Source of the DNA: CAYJIL01 sp964370235
Lineage (GTDB): Bacteria; Bacteroidota; Bacteroidia; Bacteroidales; Rikenellaceae
Direction of reading: 5' to 3'
Length of the DNA stretch: 33,171 bases
Assembly: GCA_964370235.1 (NCBI GenBank)
Contig: CAYJIL010000015.1
Span: 1-33,171, forward strand
The position numbers and the translations under genes were made by a program. The notes beneath the pieces are model-generated. The model saw nothing but the letters and a program-made list of their open reading frames with translations. It was not told the origin of the DNA and made no database searches. Numbering within the stretch: position 1 is the first letter of the stretch; each line of letters starts with the position of its first letter. Positions 9,268 to 16,467 of the stretch are shown piece after piece.

Positions 9268-9308
9268 GGGAGATCTACAGACTTAGGAGGTTTGTAGATT
9301 TCCCTTTT
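9268..9308 (+). terminator. Hairpin between GH97 and GH13 genes (possible partial terminator)
   Basis: GGGAGATCTACA (9268-9279) pairs with TGTAGATTTCCC (9293-9304), 12 bp with one G-T wobble, across a 13-nt loop, and is followed by TTTT. The short T-run suggests incomplete termination or a stabilising 3' end for upstream mRNA. It lies only 15 nt before the GH13 start codon, so it may also affect translation of that gene. Confidence 0.5.
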
Positions 9309-9322
9309 AAACTATCGATACA

Positions 9323-11077
9323 ATGAAACGAATATTATACTCAATAGTTAGCGCAGCAGCACTCGTATATGGTATAAGCTGTGCGCCAAAGCAGAGCGAA
9401 CAGCCACACGCTGCCGATCGCAAAATGGTAGTGTACCAAGTGTTCACTCGCCTTTTTGGTAGCGACAACCCCACCCCTACCCTAGATGGAACACTAGAGC
9501 AAAACGGAGTTGGCAAGTTTAGCGACTTTACCACCACTGCACTAGATTCTATTAGAGCAATGGGTATGACACACATTTGGTACACAGGAGTAGTTGAGCA
9601 CGCCTCGGTATACTCTTCAGACACGGTTGGTGGTATTCAAGCAAACCACCAAGGTGTAATTAAGGGCAAGGCAGGATCGCCCTATGCCATTAAAGATTAT
9701 TACGATGTAAACAACTACCTAGCCGATGATATACCTAATCGCATGCAGGAGTTCGAGGCTCTTGTTAGGCGCACACACGACTCGGGCATGAAGGTAATTA
9801 TCGACTTTGTCCCAAACCACGTAGCAAGAGTTTACCACTCTGACATGGCACCCGAGGGTGTCGAAGATTTTGGTGCTAGCGACGATAACACAGTATCGTT
9901 TTCGCCAAACAACAATTTTTACTATATACCCGGCAAGGCTCTCAAGCCAAAATTTGAGACAAAATATAAGGGTGTAGATTTTAAAGAGTTCCCTGCCAAA
10001 GTATCGGGTAACGATGTATTTACTCACGAGCCACACATTGGCGACTGGTATGAGACCGTTAAGCTAAACTATGGTGTAGATTACCAAAACAACCACAAAA
10101 CACACTTTGATACTATACCCGACACATGGCTAAAGATGAAGCACATTTTGCTTTATTGGGCTGCAAAGGGTGTCGATGGCTTTAGGTGCGATATGGCAGA
10201 GATGGTTCCATCACAGTTTTGGGGATGGGTGATTGGTGAGGTAAAAAATGAGTACCCCCACATCGACTTCATAGCAGAGATATATAACCCTAACTCATAC
10301 TCAAAGTACATAGACGAGGGTAAATTTGACTATTTGTATGACAAAGTTGGGCTTTATGATACGCTCAAAAATGTAGTAAAGGGGCTGTCGCCATCGGTAG
10401 CAATTAGCAAGAGTAGAGCCAAAATTGCAGCTGTGCAACCACATATGCTTAACTTCTTGGAGAACCACGACGAGCAGCGTATAGCGTGGCACGAGTTTGC
10501 AGGTAGTAGCAAGGCAGGTATGCCTATGATGACAATATCGACACTTAGCGATGGTATCCCAATGATGGTGTACTTTGGGCAAGAGCTAGGCGAAGAGGCA
10601 CCCCAGGCAACTGGCTTTGGCGGAGCAGATGGACGTACAACGATATTTGATTTTTGGACAATCCCTTCGCTACAAGCATGGCGAAATGGTGGCAAGTTTG
10701 ATGGTGCTGCCCTAAGCGATGAGCAGCGCAAGCTAAGAACAGATTATATCTCTATTCTTAAACTTTCGCAGTGTGACCCATTCATTACGGGTGAGTTTAT
10801 TGATATTACGCTCGAAAACTCGGGCTCTAGCGAGAGTGTATATGCCTTTGCTCGTTACTCACAGGAGCGTAGTGCAATTGTGGTTTCAAATCTTTCGGGG
10901 GCAGATGTAATTACAAATTACACCATACCACAAAGGCTCAAAGAGCAATTTGGCAAAGAGGCAAAAACGCTACTTAATATCAACTCTAGCCCGTCTAGCT
11001 TTGCAAAGGTAGACAACAGTGGCAGCATGACACTAAATTTGGCTCCCTACCAAACAATTGTAATAGAGAGCAAATAA
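9323..11077 (+). CDS. GH13 alpha-amylase-family lipoprotein
   Basis: The 584-residue protein has a lipoprotein signal with Cys20 (YGISC), so it is probably anchored at the outer membrane. All conserved GH13 regions are present: DFVPNH (161-166), GFRCDMAEM with nucleophile Asp290, FIAEIYN with acid/base Glu319, and FLENHDEQR with Asp383. The C-terminal part (about 480-584) is a beta-rich domain typical of the family. No separate carbohydrate-binding module was recognised, unlike SusG. It would cut alpha-1,4-glucan internally to make chains for SusCD uptake and GH97. It is the last gene of the starch operon and is followed by a strong terminator. Specificity (amylase versus neopullulanase) cannot be told from the motifs. 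Confidence 0.9.
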   Translation: MKRILYSIVSAAALVYGISCAPKQSEQPHAADRKMVVYQVFTRLFGSDNPTPTLDGTLEQNGVGKFSDFTTTALDSIRAMGMTHIWYTGVVEHASVYSSDTVGGIQANHQGVIKGKAGSPYAIKDYYDVNNYLADDIPNRMQEFEALVRRTHDSGMKVIIDFVPNHVARVYHSDMAPEGVEDFGASDDNTVSFSPNNNFYYIPGKALKPKFETKYKGVDFKEFPAKVSGNDVFTHEPHIGDWYETVKLNYGVDYQNNHKTHFDTIPDTWLKMKHILLYWAAKGVDGFRCDMAEMVPSQFWGWVIGEVKNEYPHIDFIAEIYNPNSYSKYIDEGKFDYLYDKVGLYDTLKNVVKGLSPSVAISKSRAKIAAVQPHMLNFLENHDEQRIAWHEFAGSSKAGMPMMTISTLSDGIPMMVYFGQELGEEAPQATGFGGADGRTTIFDFWTIPSLQAWRNGGKFDGAALSDEQRKLRTDYISILKLSQCDPFITGEFIDITLENSGSSESVYAFARYSQERSAIVVSNLSGADVITNYTIPQRLKEQFGKEAKTLLNINSSPSSFAKVDNSGSMTLNLAPYQTIVIESK

Positions 11078-11107
11078 CCAAGCACAAGAAATACTAACAC
11101 TTAGGCA

Positions 11108-11150
11108 AATAGGGTATCTCGATTAAAAATTGAGATATCCTATTTTGTTT
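11108..11150 (+). terminator. Rho-independent terminator of the starch operon
   Basis: Arms 11108-11124 and 11128-11144 pair over 17 bp with two G-T wobbles around a 3-nt AAA loop, followed by TTGTTT. It starts 31 nt after the GH13 stop codon and separates the starch operon from the kinase/regulator genes. Confidence 0.75.
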
Positions 11151-11220
11151 TGCGCCACAAAAAAACAACTTACATTATTGTATTATTTAACACAAAATCA
11201 AATACAATTTGGTGCGCTTT

Positions 11221-11252
11221 ATTGCTTTTTTGACTTAAAATTCGTATTTTAG
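11221..11252 (+). promoter_or_regulatory. Candidate promoter of the kinase/regulator operon
   Basis: ATTG (11221-11224), 20 nt, then TATTTTAG (11245-11252). This is one mismatch from the Bacteroidota -7 consensus TAnnTTTG with proper -33 spacing. It lies 16 nt before the kinase ATG, giving a very short leader. It sits after the starch terminator, as expected for an independent unit. Confidence 0.4.
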
Positions 11253-11268
11253 CGCAATATTTAAAATA

Positions 11269-12723
11269 ATGAGAGATATTTTTAGGCGAATTAACTTTGA
11301 TAGGAGAGCAATAAGGGCAAATATTGTCATACACTCTATGGCAATTGCACACGCAATTACTGCACTTGTATCTATACATTTTGGGTTCAAGGATGCCATA
11401 CCACTATCGGTACTCACTATCTCGATGATATTTATTGTATGTGCGCCGTTCAAGCTAGCGCTATACACCACAGCATCTATCGCCCTACTATGTAGTTTTT
11501 TTGGCGAGTTCATAGGCACTTATGCAAGTATTATACTCAGTTCCCAAATCGAGAATGCCAATATATATATTACACTAGTAATAACCGAAGCAATAGGATG
11601 GGCAACCTACTATTTGGCCACTGTCAACTACTCTAGAGAAAAAACAGTCTCAACAACAAGACGCCTAGCGGGAATAGATAAATCGCACCTATGGCACCTA
11701 TACTTTAACAGTGCTATTATAGCATTAATAATTCTATCGATACGCCTTGGTTATATGGAGTATTATTCGCTTTTGCAACAGCGATATAATCTCACTTTCA
11801 CATCGTTTATCGAGACATTCTCAACGGACTATGTCTCGATTATAGCAATGATTTTGGCAAGTGTAATTGCCATACTAAAACCAATGCCTAAATCGCTAAA
11901 AAACAGGAGCGTTAGAGAGCAAAAAGTTGTTTTGTGGCTACTCTACTTGCTGCTACAAATTACAGCATCATCGCTAGTGGTTACCATACTACTATTTCGC
12001 AGCAAAATACAGACGCTAGAGTTTGCCCTATATAAAGGAGAGATATTCTTTAGTTTTATAATCATCACACTATTCAATATTATTATAATAGGTGTGTCGC
12101 TTTTGGCAATACATATTAGAGACTCAAAAATTGCCCTTGCCAACGAGACCAAATATAAACAAGATGCCGAGTATAGGTATCTTAGGTTTAAAAAGCAGCT
12201 AGATCCACATTTTTTGTTCAATAGCCTCAATATGTTAGAGAACCTAGTTTATGAGGGAACGCCCGATCAAGCTAGCGAATATATTGGCAAGTTAGCGGGA
12301 ATATATCGATATTTTTTGCTTTCGGAGGATAAGATAACTGTTTTTCTCGAAGAGGAGTTACAATTTGTCGAGCAGTATACATCGCTACTAAAAATTCGCT
12401 TTGGCGAGGCATTAGCAATAAAGCTCGACATCGACAATAGCTGCCTCAACACAAAAATAGTTGCCTGTTCGTTGCAACTGCTCATCGAGAATGCTGCAAA
12501 GCATAACATCATAAGCCCAAGGCAGCCTCTACACATTAACATATATACCCAAGAGGATATGATAATTGTAGAGAATAACCTTCAGCCAAAGATAAGCGAG
12601 GCAAACAACTCAACCAAGTTTGGGCTTAACAGTCTCAAAGAGCAATTCACATCAATATCGGGGAGAGATATAGTTGTGGATAAGACAAACGACCTATTTA
12701 TTGTAAAATTACCACTTATTTAA
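11269..12723 (+). CDS. LytS/YehU-type membrane sensor histidine kinase
   Basis: The N-terminal 285 residues contain about eight hydrophobic segments with no large periplasmic domain. A short coiled linker leads to the His_kinase domain (PF06580), where His314 in LDPHFLFNSLN is the phosphorylation site. The N-box reads LLIENAAKHN (404-413) and a short G-box-like KFGLNSLKEQF follows near 452, as in the compact ATPase domains of this family. It should pass phosphate to the LytTR regulator that starts 9 nt downstream. The signal is unknown; the multi-pass input domain suggests a membrane or small-molecule cue. Closeness to the starch genes does not prove that it controls them, because a terminator and its own promoter separate the two units. 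Confidence 0.9.
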   Translation: MRDIFRRINFDRRAIRANIVIHSMAIAHAITALVSIHFGFKDAIPLSVLTISMIFIVCAPFKLALYTTASIALLCSFFGEFIGTYASIILSSQIENANIYITLVITEAIGWATYYLATVNYSREKTVSTTRRLAGIDKSHLWHLYFNSAIIALIILSIRLGYMEYYSLLQQRYNLTFTSFIETFSTDYVSIIAMILASVIAILKPMPKSLKNRSVREQKVVLWLLYLLLQITASSLVVTILLFRSKIQTLEFALYKGEIFFSFIIITLFNIIIIGVSLLAIHIRDSKIALANETKYKQDAEYRYLRFKKQLDPHFLFNSLNMLENLVYEGTPDQASEYIGKLAGIYRYFLLSEDKITVFLEEELQFVEQYTSLLKIRFGEALAIKLDIDNSCLNTKIVACSLQLLIENAAKHNIISPRQPLHINIYTQEDMIIVENNLQPKISEANNSTKFGLNSLKEQFTSISGRDIVVDKTNDLFIVKLPLI

Positions 12724-12732
12724 AAAGAAGAT

Positions 12733-13494
12733 ATGCTAAAAGTATTGATTATCGAGGATGAGATTCCTGCACAACAAAATCTTATTAGAACACTCAACAA
12801 GCTCTTTGATGATGTAGTTGTGGTGGGCAGAATAGACTCGGTGAGTGGGGCTGTTGAGTGGTTAAAAGATAGCGTGAATAGTGCCGATATAATTTTTATG
12901 GATGCCGAACTATCCGATGGCAAGTGCTTCGAGATATTTAGGCAAGTTACACCCAAGGGCTGTGTTGTTATTACTACTGCCTATGACCACTACGCAATAG
13001 AGGCATTCAAGAATGGTAGCACCGATTATCTACTCAAGCCAGTGGTTAAAGAGGAGCTAATTACTGCCGTAGAGAGGTGCCGTGAGCGCATTAGTAGGGT
13101 TGCCACGCAGCACACACAACAAGAACAGATAGAGGGTACAAAGCACTATAAGCGCCGCTTTACGGTTAAGGTAGGCGATAAGATATTGATTATTCCTGCC
13201 GAAGATATTGCATATTTCTACTCCGAAGATAAGGCAATAAATATGGTTACACACCTAGGTAGCAGATATATTGTCGACCAATCGCTAGATATGCTAGTTA
13301 AGCTACTTGACCCTACTATGTTCTTTAGGGTTAGTAGAGGGTGCATAAGCTCGGTGGGTGCAATTAAGACCATCTCTAAGCACTTTAGCTCGAGACTCAA
13401 AGTCACCCTAAAGCCTAGCCTAGATCACGAGCTATATGTTAGTAGAAATAACATCTCCGATTTTATAGATTGGATCGAGGGCGGTGGGCAGTAA
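12733..13494 (+). CDS. LytTR-family response regulator
   Basis: The 253-residue protein has a receiver domain (1-120) with acidic pocket residues Glu8 and Asp9, phospho-acceptor Asp57 (IIFMDAELSDG), TTAYD (81-85) and Lys102 (LKP). A LytTR DNA-binding domain occupies about 142-250. The usual FFRINRxxIVN element reads FFRVSRGCISSVGAIK here, a mild departure that may alter DNA contacts. It follows the kinase by 9 nt as a classic pair. LytTR proteins bind direct repeats upstream of target promoters; no site could be assigned in the window. Confidence 0.93.
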   Translation: MLKVLIIEDEIPAQQNLIRTLNKLFDDVVVVGRIDSVSGAVEWLKDSVNSADIIFMDAELSDGKCFEIFRQVTPKGCVVITTAYDHYAIEAFKNGSTDYLLKPVVKEELITAVERCRERISRVATQHTQQEQIEGTKHYKRRFTVKVGDKILIIPAEDIAYFYSEDKAINMVTHLGSRYIVDQSLDMLVKLLDPTMFFRVSRGCISSVGAIKTISKHFSSRLKVTLKPSLDHELYVSRNNISDFIDWIEGGGQ

Positions 13495-13535
13495 GCCCTG
13501 CCCTACTCTTGCCACGTGGTTGCCATAGTGGTGAT

Positions 13536-13552
13536 AGGCTACCAAATAGCCT
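13536..13552. terminator. Small hairpin between convergent genes
   Basis: AGGCTA (13536-13541) pairs with TAGCCT (13547-13552) around CCAAA. It lies in the 57-nt gap between the response regulator and the convergent phosphohydrolase gene and touches the latter's stop codon. The stem is short and the T-run poor, so it is at best a weak bidirectional terminator. Confidence 0.25.
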
Positions 13553-14583
13553 TAATACTCAAAAGTAGATATTACTGCTTGGTGGTCGGTTGGCCAAATT
13601 GTTATTGGCTCAACAATTGAGTCTTTATAGGTGTGCAAAACACGCTTATTGTAGGCTATGCTACCTTTGGGGCCCACAATCCACGAGTTTGTTAGTTTAA
13701 ACGATTTGTGAGGATAGTAATATATAAAGTCTATACGCTCACGCTCATCGGAGTCGGGAGCCCACGTTAGCTTATCTAGCGGTACAAGCGCATTATCCGA
13801 TGGAAACGTAACACCCGGATAATTAACGGGGTCGGGATAGATGGCACGGTATGTGTCGATATACCCCTCTTTTGTTAATAGCACAGACACATCCCAAGGC
13901 ACTACTAGGCCTTTGTGCTCCATTAGGTGCGCTGTTTCTTTAGTCCAATCTAGGTGCGAGGGCTCGTTAAAATCTCCACCCAAGATAATAAATCGCCCTG
14001 CTTTTTTGTCTATACTAGCAACCTCTATAAACGAGCGTATAGCATCGTCACGTTTTGAGTCGCGGTTTATTTTGAGAATTGAATCTACATTGGTTACTGG
14101 TGTTTGCTTTTCCCACGTAGAGCCATTGTAGCCACGAACATCATAATATGCACATGAGCGATAGTCTAGGTGCGCAGTATAGGCAGCCACCTCTACTCCA
14201 CTAGGAAGTTTTGCCACTAACCTATACATACTTCCTGCATCATCTTTTAATGGATATACAGTTGTGCTGTCAATAATGGGATATTTGCTTAGCAGTCCCG
14301 AGTCATAGGAGAGAAACGAGTAATAGGTCTCTCCTTTTTCTTTTAGTGCTTGTGTAATGCGGTCACAAAATCGTGTATTGTTATAATTTCGCACCTCGCT
14401 AAGCATTACAAAATCGGCATTGCTTGCTACTATTTCGTTAACTACTGCATCGAATCCGCCCTCTATCATCTCGCCCTCTTGCCAAATATTAAATTGTAGT
14501 ACAGTTAGTGTTTGTGGCGATTTTGTGTTGCAGGCAAAAGCGATGCAACTAAATAGTATTAAAAGTAAAGTATATTTTTTCAT
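13552..14583 (-). CDS. Endonuclease/exonuclease/phosphatase-fold lipoprotein
   Basis: This 343-residue protein has the metal-dependent EEP fold shared by DNase I-like nucleases, sphingomyelinases and inositol-phosphate phosphatases. It shows Asn32 (LQFNIW), Glu63 (LSEVRN), His138 (AHLDYR), GGDFN (202-206), RIDFI with Asp285, and the terminal TDH (332-334), so the catalytic set looks complete. A short signal peptide precedes a likely lipidated Cys18 (AFAC); Cys13 is an alternative. An exported lipoprotein fits a phosphodiesterase or phosphatase acting on extracellular substrates better than a DNA repair enzyme. The strong terminator upstream (14681-14748) separates it from the sulfatase genes, so it is probably expressed independently. 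Confidence 0.85.
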   Translation of the reverse strand: MKKYTLLLILFSCIAFACNTKSPQTLTVLQFNIWQEGEMIEGGFDAVVNEIVASNADFVMLSEVRNYNNTRFCDRITQALKEKGETYYSFLSYDSGLLSKYPIIDSTTVYPLKDDAGSMYRLVAKLPSGVEVAAYTAHLDYRSCAYYDVRGYNGSTWEKQTPVTNVDSILKINRDSKRDDAIRSFIEVASIDKKAGRFIILGGDFNEPSHLDWTKETAHLMEHKGLVVPWDVSVLLTKEGYIDTYRAIYPDPVNYPGVTFPSDNALVPLDKLTWAPDSDERERIDFIYYYPHKSFKLTNSWIVGPKGSIAYNKRVLHTYKDSIVEPITIWPTDHQAVISTFEY

Positions 14584-14635
14584 TTATCTCTTTTGAGTTA
14601 TTATGCTGGATAAAATGTCCATAGATTACTAAATA

Positions 14636-14666
14636 CAAGTATATACCAAAAAGCATTTAAAAACAA
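14636..14666 (-). promoter_or_regulatory. Candidate promoter of the EEP lipoprotein gene
   Basis: Read on the minus strand, TTG (14666-14664), 20 nt, then TATACTTG (14643-14636), one mismatch from TAnnTTTG. It lies 52 nt before the start codon, between the sulfatase-operon terminator and the gene. This supports separate transcription but is a consensus match only. Confidence 0.3.
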
Positions 14667-14680
14667 GTAATCTTGGTTAA

Positions 14681-14748
14681 AACAACAAAAAGAATAGTAT
14701 CTTTTCTACCATTAATAGATAGAAAAGATACTATTCTTTTTAGTTGTT
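14681..14748 (-). terminator. Very long hairpin terminating the sulfatase operon
   Basis: Two perfect 22-nt arms (14687-14708 and 14720-14741) flank an 11-nt loop. Past a one-base bulge (14742), AACAAC (14681-14686) pairs with GTTGTT (14743-14748), giving 28 bp in all. On the minus strand the hairpin ends in TTTTT, with more T beyond, 63-70 nt after the last sulfatase stop. The plus strand also ends in TTTTT, so it could block transcription both ways. Confidence 0.8.
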
Positions 14749-14811
14749 GATCGATAAAGAGACTAAGCAATATCTATTAGTTAGATTCAAAATTTTGCCA
14801 GTCACCAATAG

Positions 14812-16254
14812 CTATCGTAGCAGAGATTCCATAGAGTTCTCAACAAATGGACCTTTGCGGTTAGGGCCTCTTGTGTCTCGAGTATATTTAGTACCAATAC
14901 TATTTGGGCACTCATACAGATAGTCATTCACAAACTCGATTAGCTCTTTGCGCTTTTGTGGCATTGAGTCCGATAGATCTTTACTCTCTGATGGGTCGTC
15001 AGCCAAATTAAAGATTTGGATTGTGCTCTCTTCGCCCTTTTGTGGTAGCTCTTTAACTAGCTTCCAATCGCCAACCCTAGCCGATAGTATCTCCATCTCA
15101 TCTAGCGTAGTGGGAGCAACCACATCGCCATCTCGGTTGAGACACACAACTATGCTTTGGTGTACATTACCGCTCTTTTCGCCCTTAAAGTATGGCATTA
15201 GATTACGGCTATCGTTGTAGGTGTAGTTATCGTCACCGTTTATCATTCCCAGAAGTGTTGCAGGCATATCGACTATCGAACACATAGATTTACTAGTAGT
15301 TCCAGCAGGAATTACCCCCGGTAGCTTGGCAATTAGTGGTACTCTAATACCACCCTCCCACACGGTTGTTTTGGTTCCTCTAAGCCCACCATTCATTTGA
15401 TTGTATGATGCACCATTGTCGCTCATAAACACAACCATAGTATTCTCTTCGAGACCATTTTGCTTGACTCTATCGAGTAGCCTACCAATTTGTGCATCAA
15501 GCACATCTACCATAGCATAGCGAGTTGCCATTTGTTTATCATAACCCTTTTGCTCATACTTTGCTACCACATCTTGGGGTGCTTGGTATGGCGTATGTGG
15601 GGCATTGTATGCCATGTATATGTAGAACGGATTATCTTTATTTTTGTCTATAAACGAAATAGCCCTATCGGTTAGCTCCTCGGTAAGGTACTTTATTGTG
15701 TCTACATCGCTATATTCGTCATATATAAAACCTGTCGAAGACGAAGGACCACCAATATAGTGGCTACCAATTCGTGCATCAAAGTAGTCGTGCATACCAC
15801 CCATAAAGCCATATCCTGTGTCGAAGCCATTGTTCATTGGGTGATTAAAAATTGCCCAACCTTGGTGCCACTTACCAAACCAAGAGGTAGCATAACCAGC
15901 CTCCTTTAGCATGGGAGTAAACGATTTGTTGTAATGGCTCACCCCCGGGCAAGTACCATCAAAATTGTGATAAACACCATTGCGTGCGGCAAATTTACCC
16001 GTAAAATACATCGAGCGGCTAGGCGAAGATATGGGAGCAGCGTATGCCTGAGTCATTCTTATGCCATCTTGAGCAATCTTGTCGATATTTGGAGTGGGAA
16101 CAACTGCATCTTCGTTATAACAAGTAGGTTCGCCATAACCTAGGTCGTCAACCAAAATAAAAATAATATTTGGATTCTCTCTCGAAGAGGCATCCATGCT
16201 ACTGGGTGCTAGAAGTGTTGCACCACAAAGCGACAATATTAGTTTGTTATTCAT
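14812..16254 (-). CDS. Ser-type S1 sulfatase (arylsulfatase-like), last gene of the sulfatase group
   Basis: The 480-residue exported sulfatase has a signal peptide ending near residue 22. Metal ligands Asp36-Asp37 (LVDDLGYG), the sulfatase signature S-S-P-S-R with nucleophile precursor Ser76, GKWHQGW, NAPHTPYQAP, SDNG and the TKTTVWEGG lysine are all intact. Ser in place of Cys means maturation to formylglycine needs a radical-SAM anSME enzyme, which is not in this window. It resembles the sulfatases at 19683 and 21093 closely (NHPMNNGFD, GGMHDYFD, WEGGIRVPLI), so the three are paralogues. A 213-nt gap holding a structured inverted-repeat element separates it from the preceding sulfatase gene. 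The S1 subfamily and substrate were not assigned. Confidence 0.92.
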   Translation of the reverse strand: MNNKLILSLCGATLLAPSSMDASSRENPNIIFILVDDLGYGEPTCYNEDAVVPTPNIDKIAQDGIRMTQAYAAPISSPSRSMYFTGKFAARNGVYHNFDGTCPGVSHYNKSFTPMLKEAGYATSWFGKWHQGWAIFNHPMNNGFDTGYGFMGGMHDYFDARIGSHYIGGPSSSTGFIYDEYSDVDTIKYLTEELTDRAISFIDKNKDNPFYIYMAYNAPHTPYQAPQDVVAKYEQKGYDKQMATRYAMVDVLDAQIGRLLDRVKQNGLEENTMVVFMSDNGASYNQMNGGLRGTKTTVWEGGIRVPLIAKLPGVIPAGTTSKSMCSIVDMPATLLGMINGDDNYTYNDSRNLMPYFKGEKSGNVHQSIVVCLNRDGDVVAPTTLDEMEILSARVGDWKLVKELPQKGEESTIQIFNLADDPSESKDLSDSMPQKRKELIEFVNDYLYECPNSIGTKYTRDTRGPNRKGPFVENSMESLLR

Positions 16255-16280
16255 ATTACAAATTAATGTTAAGTATGTAT

Positions 16281-16450
16281 ATAATAAAGTTCCCCACTAA
16301 TACACTAGCTCTACCCTTGGTTTGAGGGTAGTCGCTAGCTCTGCGAAATAGGAATTGTGTTTACCACAGTGATGTAGCTCGCCCCAAACGCTGAGCACAT
16401 CAAAACATGTGAATTCAAATTTCGTGATTAGTGGAGAACTTTCACATTAT
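16281..16450 (-). repeat. 170-bp inverted-repeat element with internal hairpins (MITE-like or structured RNA)
   Basis: The ends form a long imperfect stem. AAAGTTCCCCACTAAT (16286-16301) pairs with ATTAGTGGAGAACTTT (16427-16442) with one wobble, and flanking ATAAT/ATTAT adds 5 bp. Inside are two further hairpins. One is CTAGC (16304-16308) with GCTAG (16334-16338), nested over TACCCT (16311-16316) with AGGGTA (16325-16330). The other is GATGT-A-GCTC (16371-16380) with GAGC-ACATC (16393-16401), with one bulged A. The result is a multi-branched fold filling most of the 213-nt gap between two sulfatase genes. No ORF lies in it. No clear target-site duplication was found beyond possible TA dinucleotides. 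Whether it acts as RNA or is a non-autonomous mobile element is open. Confidence 0.55.
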
Positions 16451-16467
16451 TACCTATAAGCCAATAA

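Noticed and set aside
16281..16450. Inverted-repeat element as a complete insertion sequence
   Set aside because: Far too short and without any transposase frame; at most a non-autonomous element.
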